Source: a virus. From it: DNA of 33,573 nt. The stretch is from the IMG/VR virus record IMGVR_UViG_3300022752_000230, positions 1-33,573 of that record, one strand, 5' to 3'. Positions 32,374 through 33,573 of this stretch are shown in pieces (the first letter of the stretch is position 1; the number at the start of each line of letters is the position of its first letter). The translations under genes and the position numbers were made by a program. Below the pieces are notes generated by a model. The model searched no databases, was not told the DNA's origin, and saw nothing but the letters and a program-made list of their open reading frames with translations.

Positions 32374-33573
32374 ATGTCCAGAACAGAAATTAAATCGATA
32401 CAAATTAAAGACCAAGAAGTCAAAAGAAGTGATCTAAACGATACGGTTTCTGGCCAAGCTGTAGTTAAGCGATTGATTGCTGGTACTGGCATAACACTGT
32501 CATCAACTGGTATCGATACGGGAACTGGTGATGTTACTATTTCATCCTCAGTTGAGGGTGGTATAACATCAGTCAATAGTTTAACTGCATCGACACAAAC
32601 ATTTGCAACAGGAACATCTGGAACAGATTTTAATATTTCATCCTCGACAAGCACACATACATTTAACATACCAGATGCATCATCCAGCAATAGAGGATTA
32701 ATAACTACTGGCACACAAACGATAGCAGGAACAAAAACATTTTCAAGCACAATTTCAGGTAGCATAGACGGAAACTCAGCAACTTCTACCAAATTGGCAA
32801 CAGCAAGAGATATTTCTGTAACTGGCGATGCCACTTGGTCTGTTTCTTTTGATGGATCAGCAAATGCATCCGGTTCACTAACACTTGCGAATTCAGGTGC
32901 AACTGCTGGAACATATAGATCTGTGACTGTAGACGCTAAGGGTCGTGTAACCAGCGGTACTAATCCCACTACATTCAGCGGTTACGGAATTAGTGATACA
33001 AGTGCAAACCTTGCATCAGCAATCACTGATGAGACGGGATCTGGCTCTTTGGTATTCGCAACTTCACCAACTTTAGTAACGCCAATTTTAGGAACTCCAA
33101 CTTCTGGTACATTAACAAATTGTACTGGTTATACTTTTGCAAACATATCTTCAAAACCAACAACGTTAAGTGGTTACGGAATTACCGATGCTGTAGCATC
33201 ATCCGAAAAGGGTGCAGTAAATGGCGTTGCTACACTAAACGCTTCGGGATTGGTTCCTTCATCACAGCTTCCTAGTTATGTCGATGATGTTCTCGAATAT
33301 GCAAATCTTGCTGGATTTCCAGTTAGCGGAGAAACTGCAAAAATTTATGTTGCTTTAGATACAAATAAAATTTATAGATGGTCAGGTTCGGCTTATATAG
33401 AAATTAGTCCTGTTGCTGGTAATTCCGACACCGCTACAAAACTTGCCACAGCAAGAAGTATTTCTGCAACTGGTGATGCAACTTGGTCAGTTTCTTTTGA
33501 TGGTTCTGCTGATGTATCTTCCTCATTGACTTTAGCAAACTCTGGCGCAACTGCTGGAACATATAGATCCGTG
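32374..33573 (+). CDS. Long tail fibre, N-terminal 400 residues (cut by window end)
   Basis: The frame is open from ATG 32374 to the last base. The start MSRTEIKSIQIKDQEVKRSD and the block VVKRLIAGTGITLSS with GTGDVTISS parallel the start of the 28551 fibre, so they probably dock on the same partner. Fibre blocks follow in a similar order: SLTASTQTFATGTSGTDFN, RGLITTGTQTIAGTKTFSS, TGDATWSVSFDGSANASGSL, LSGYGITDA, LPSYVDDVLEYANLAGFP. An extra SLVFATSPTLVTPILGTPTS segment at about residues 227-246, another common fibre motif, is absent from the paralogue. AAAGGA at 32361-32366 is the ribosome binding site. A C-terminal S74 domain is likely beyond the window but not seen. Confidence 0.83.
   Translation, partial: MSRTEIKSIQIKDQEVKRSDLNDTVSGQAVVKRLIAGTGITLSSTGIDTGTGDVTISSSVEGGITSVNSLTASTQTFATGTSGTDFNISSSTSTHTFNIPDASSSNRGLITTGTQTIAGTKTFSSTISGSIDGNSATSTKLATARDISVTGDATWSVSFDGSANASGSLTLANSGATAGTYRSVTVDAKGRVTSGTNPTTFSGYGISDTSANLASAITDETGSGSLVFATSPTLVTPILGTPTSGTLTNCTGYTFANISSKPTTLSGYGITDAVASSEKGAVNGVATLNASGLVPSSQLPSYVDDVLEYANLAGFPVSGETAKIYVALDTNKIYRWSGSAYIEISPVAGNSDTATKLATARSISATGDATWSVSFDGSADVSSSLTLANSGATAGTYRSV
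33349..33509 (+). repeat. Block shared with the upstream fibre paralogue (copy 2)
   Basis: This is the second copy of the two perfect patches (33349-33413 and 33451-33509), collinear with 29325-29485 in the 28551 fibre. They encode the VALDTNKIYRWSGSAYIEIS part and the ARSISATGDATWSVSFDGSA part of the shaft. Confidence 0.85.

Noticed and set aside
32334-32969. Long minus-strand open frame (211 codons)
   Set aside because: It lies fully opposite the third fibre gene, has the Val/Pro/Ala/Asp-rich look of reverse-strand translation of repetitive Thr/Ser/Gly-rich coding DNA, and similar frames occur opposite the other fibre (28757-29140, 29846-30091).

Overview
The window is a stretch of late structural genes from an AT-rich tailed phage of the T4-like (contractile-tail myovirus) type. 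All real genes run on the + strand, packed end to end. The baseplate order gp5 - gp25 - gp6 - (gp7 position) - gp8 - DUF4815 protein is that of T4-like phages of marine and freshwater bacteria (cyanophages, pelagiphages). Conserved family sequences are recognisable by eye in gp25 (EPR motif), gp6, gp8 and the DUF4815 protein. The host cannot be read from the window. No tRNA, integrase, transposase or CRISPR array is visible, and no gap between genes reaches 300 bases.

Layout. 1-159: C-terminal end of an unrecognised gene. 187-2832: gp5-type central spike with OB fold and beta-helix but no lysozyme domain. 2807-3148: small membrane protein. 3189-5420: gp25 and gp6, baseplate wedge. 5420-11050: a baseplate protein at the gp7 position carrying 21 RCC1-type repeats, which I parse as three seven-bladed propellers. 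11095-12747: gp8. 12861-20705: very large DUF4815 baseplate/fibre-linking protein. 20707-21544: three small, closely coupled genes. 21555-24140: collar-type short tail fibre with a histidine-rich metal-binding needle. 24144-25250: second fibre-like adhesin. 25288-28515 and 28551-32339: two long fibres ending in S74 self-cleaving chaperone domains. 32374-33573: a third fibre, paralogous to the second and cut by the window end.

Regulation. Six T4-type late promoter boxes (TATAAATA, CATAAATA or CTAAATA) each end 31-37 nt before a start codon. They divide the window into units: gp25-gp6-gp7-position; gp8; DUF4815 protein to the 24144 adhesin; and one unit for each long fibre. Four boxes overlap the stop codon of the gene before, and three of these have an inverted repeat across or beside the box. 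Two leaders (gp8 and the last fibre) can fold hairpins that involve the ribosome binding site.

The first half builds the baseplate hub and wedges. The second half supplies the host-contacting parts: propeller-decorated wedge, metal-stabilised needle fibre, adhesin and an array of mosaic fibres. The most unusual points are the triple RCC1 propeller fusion, the GC-rich foreign-looking module inside the 25288 fibre, and patches of perfect DNA identity between fibre paralogues that suggest ongoing recombination.
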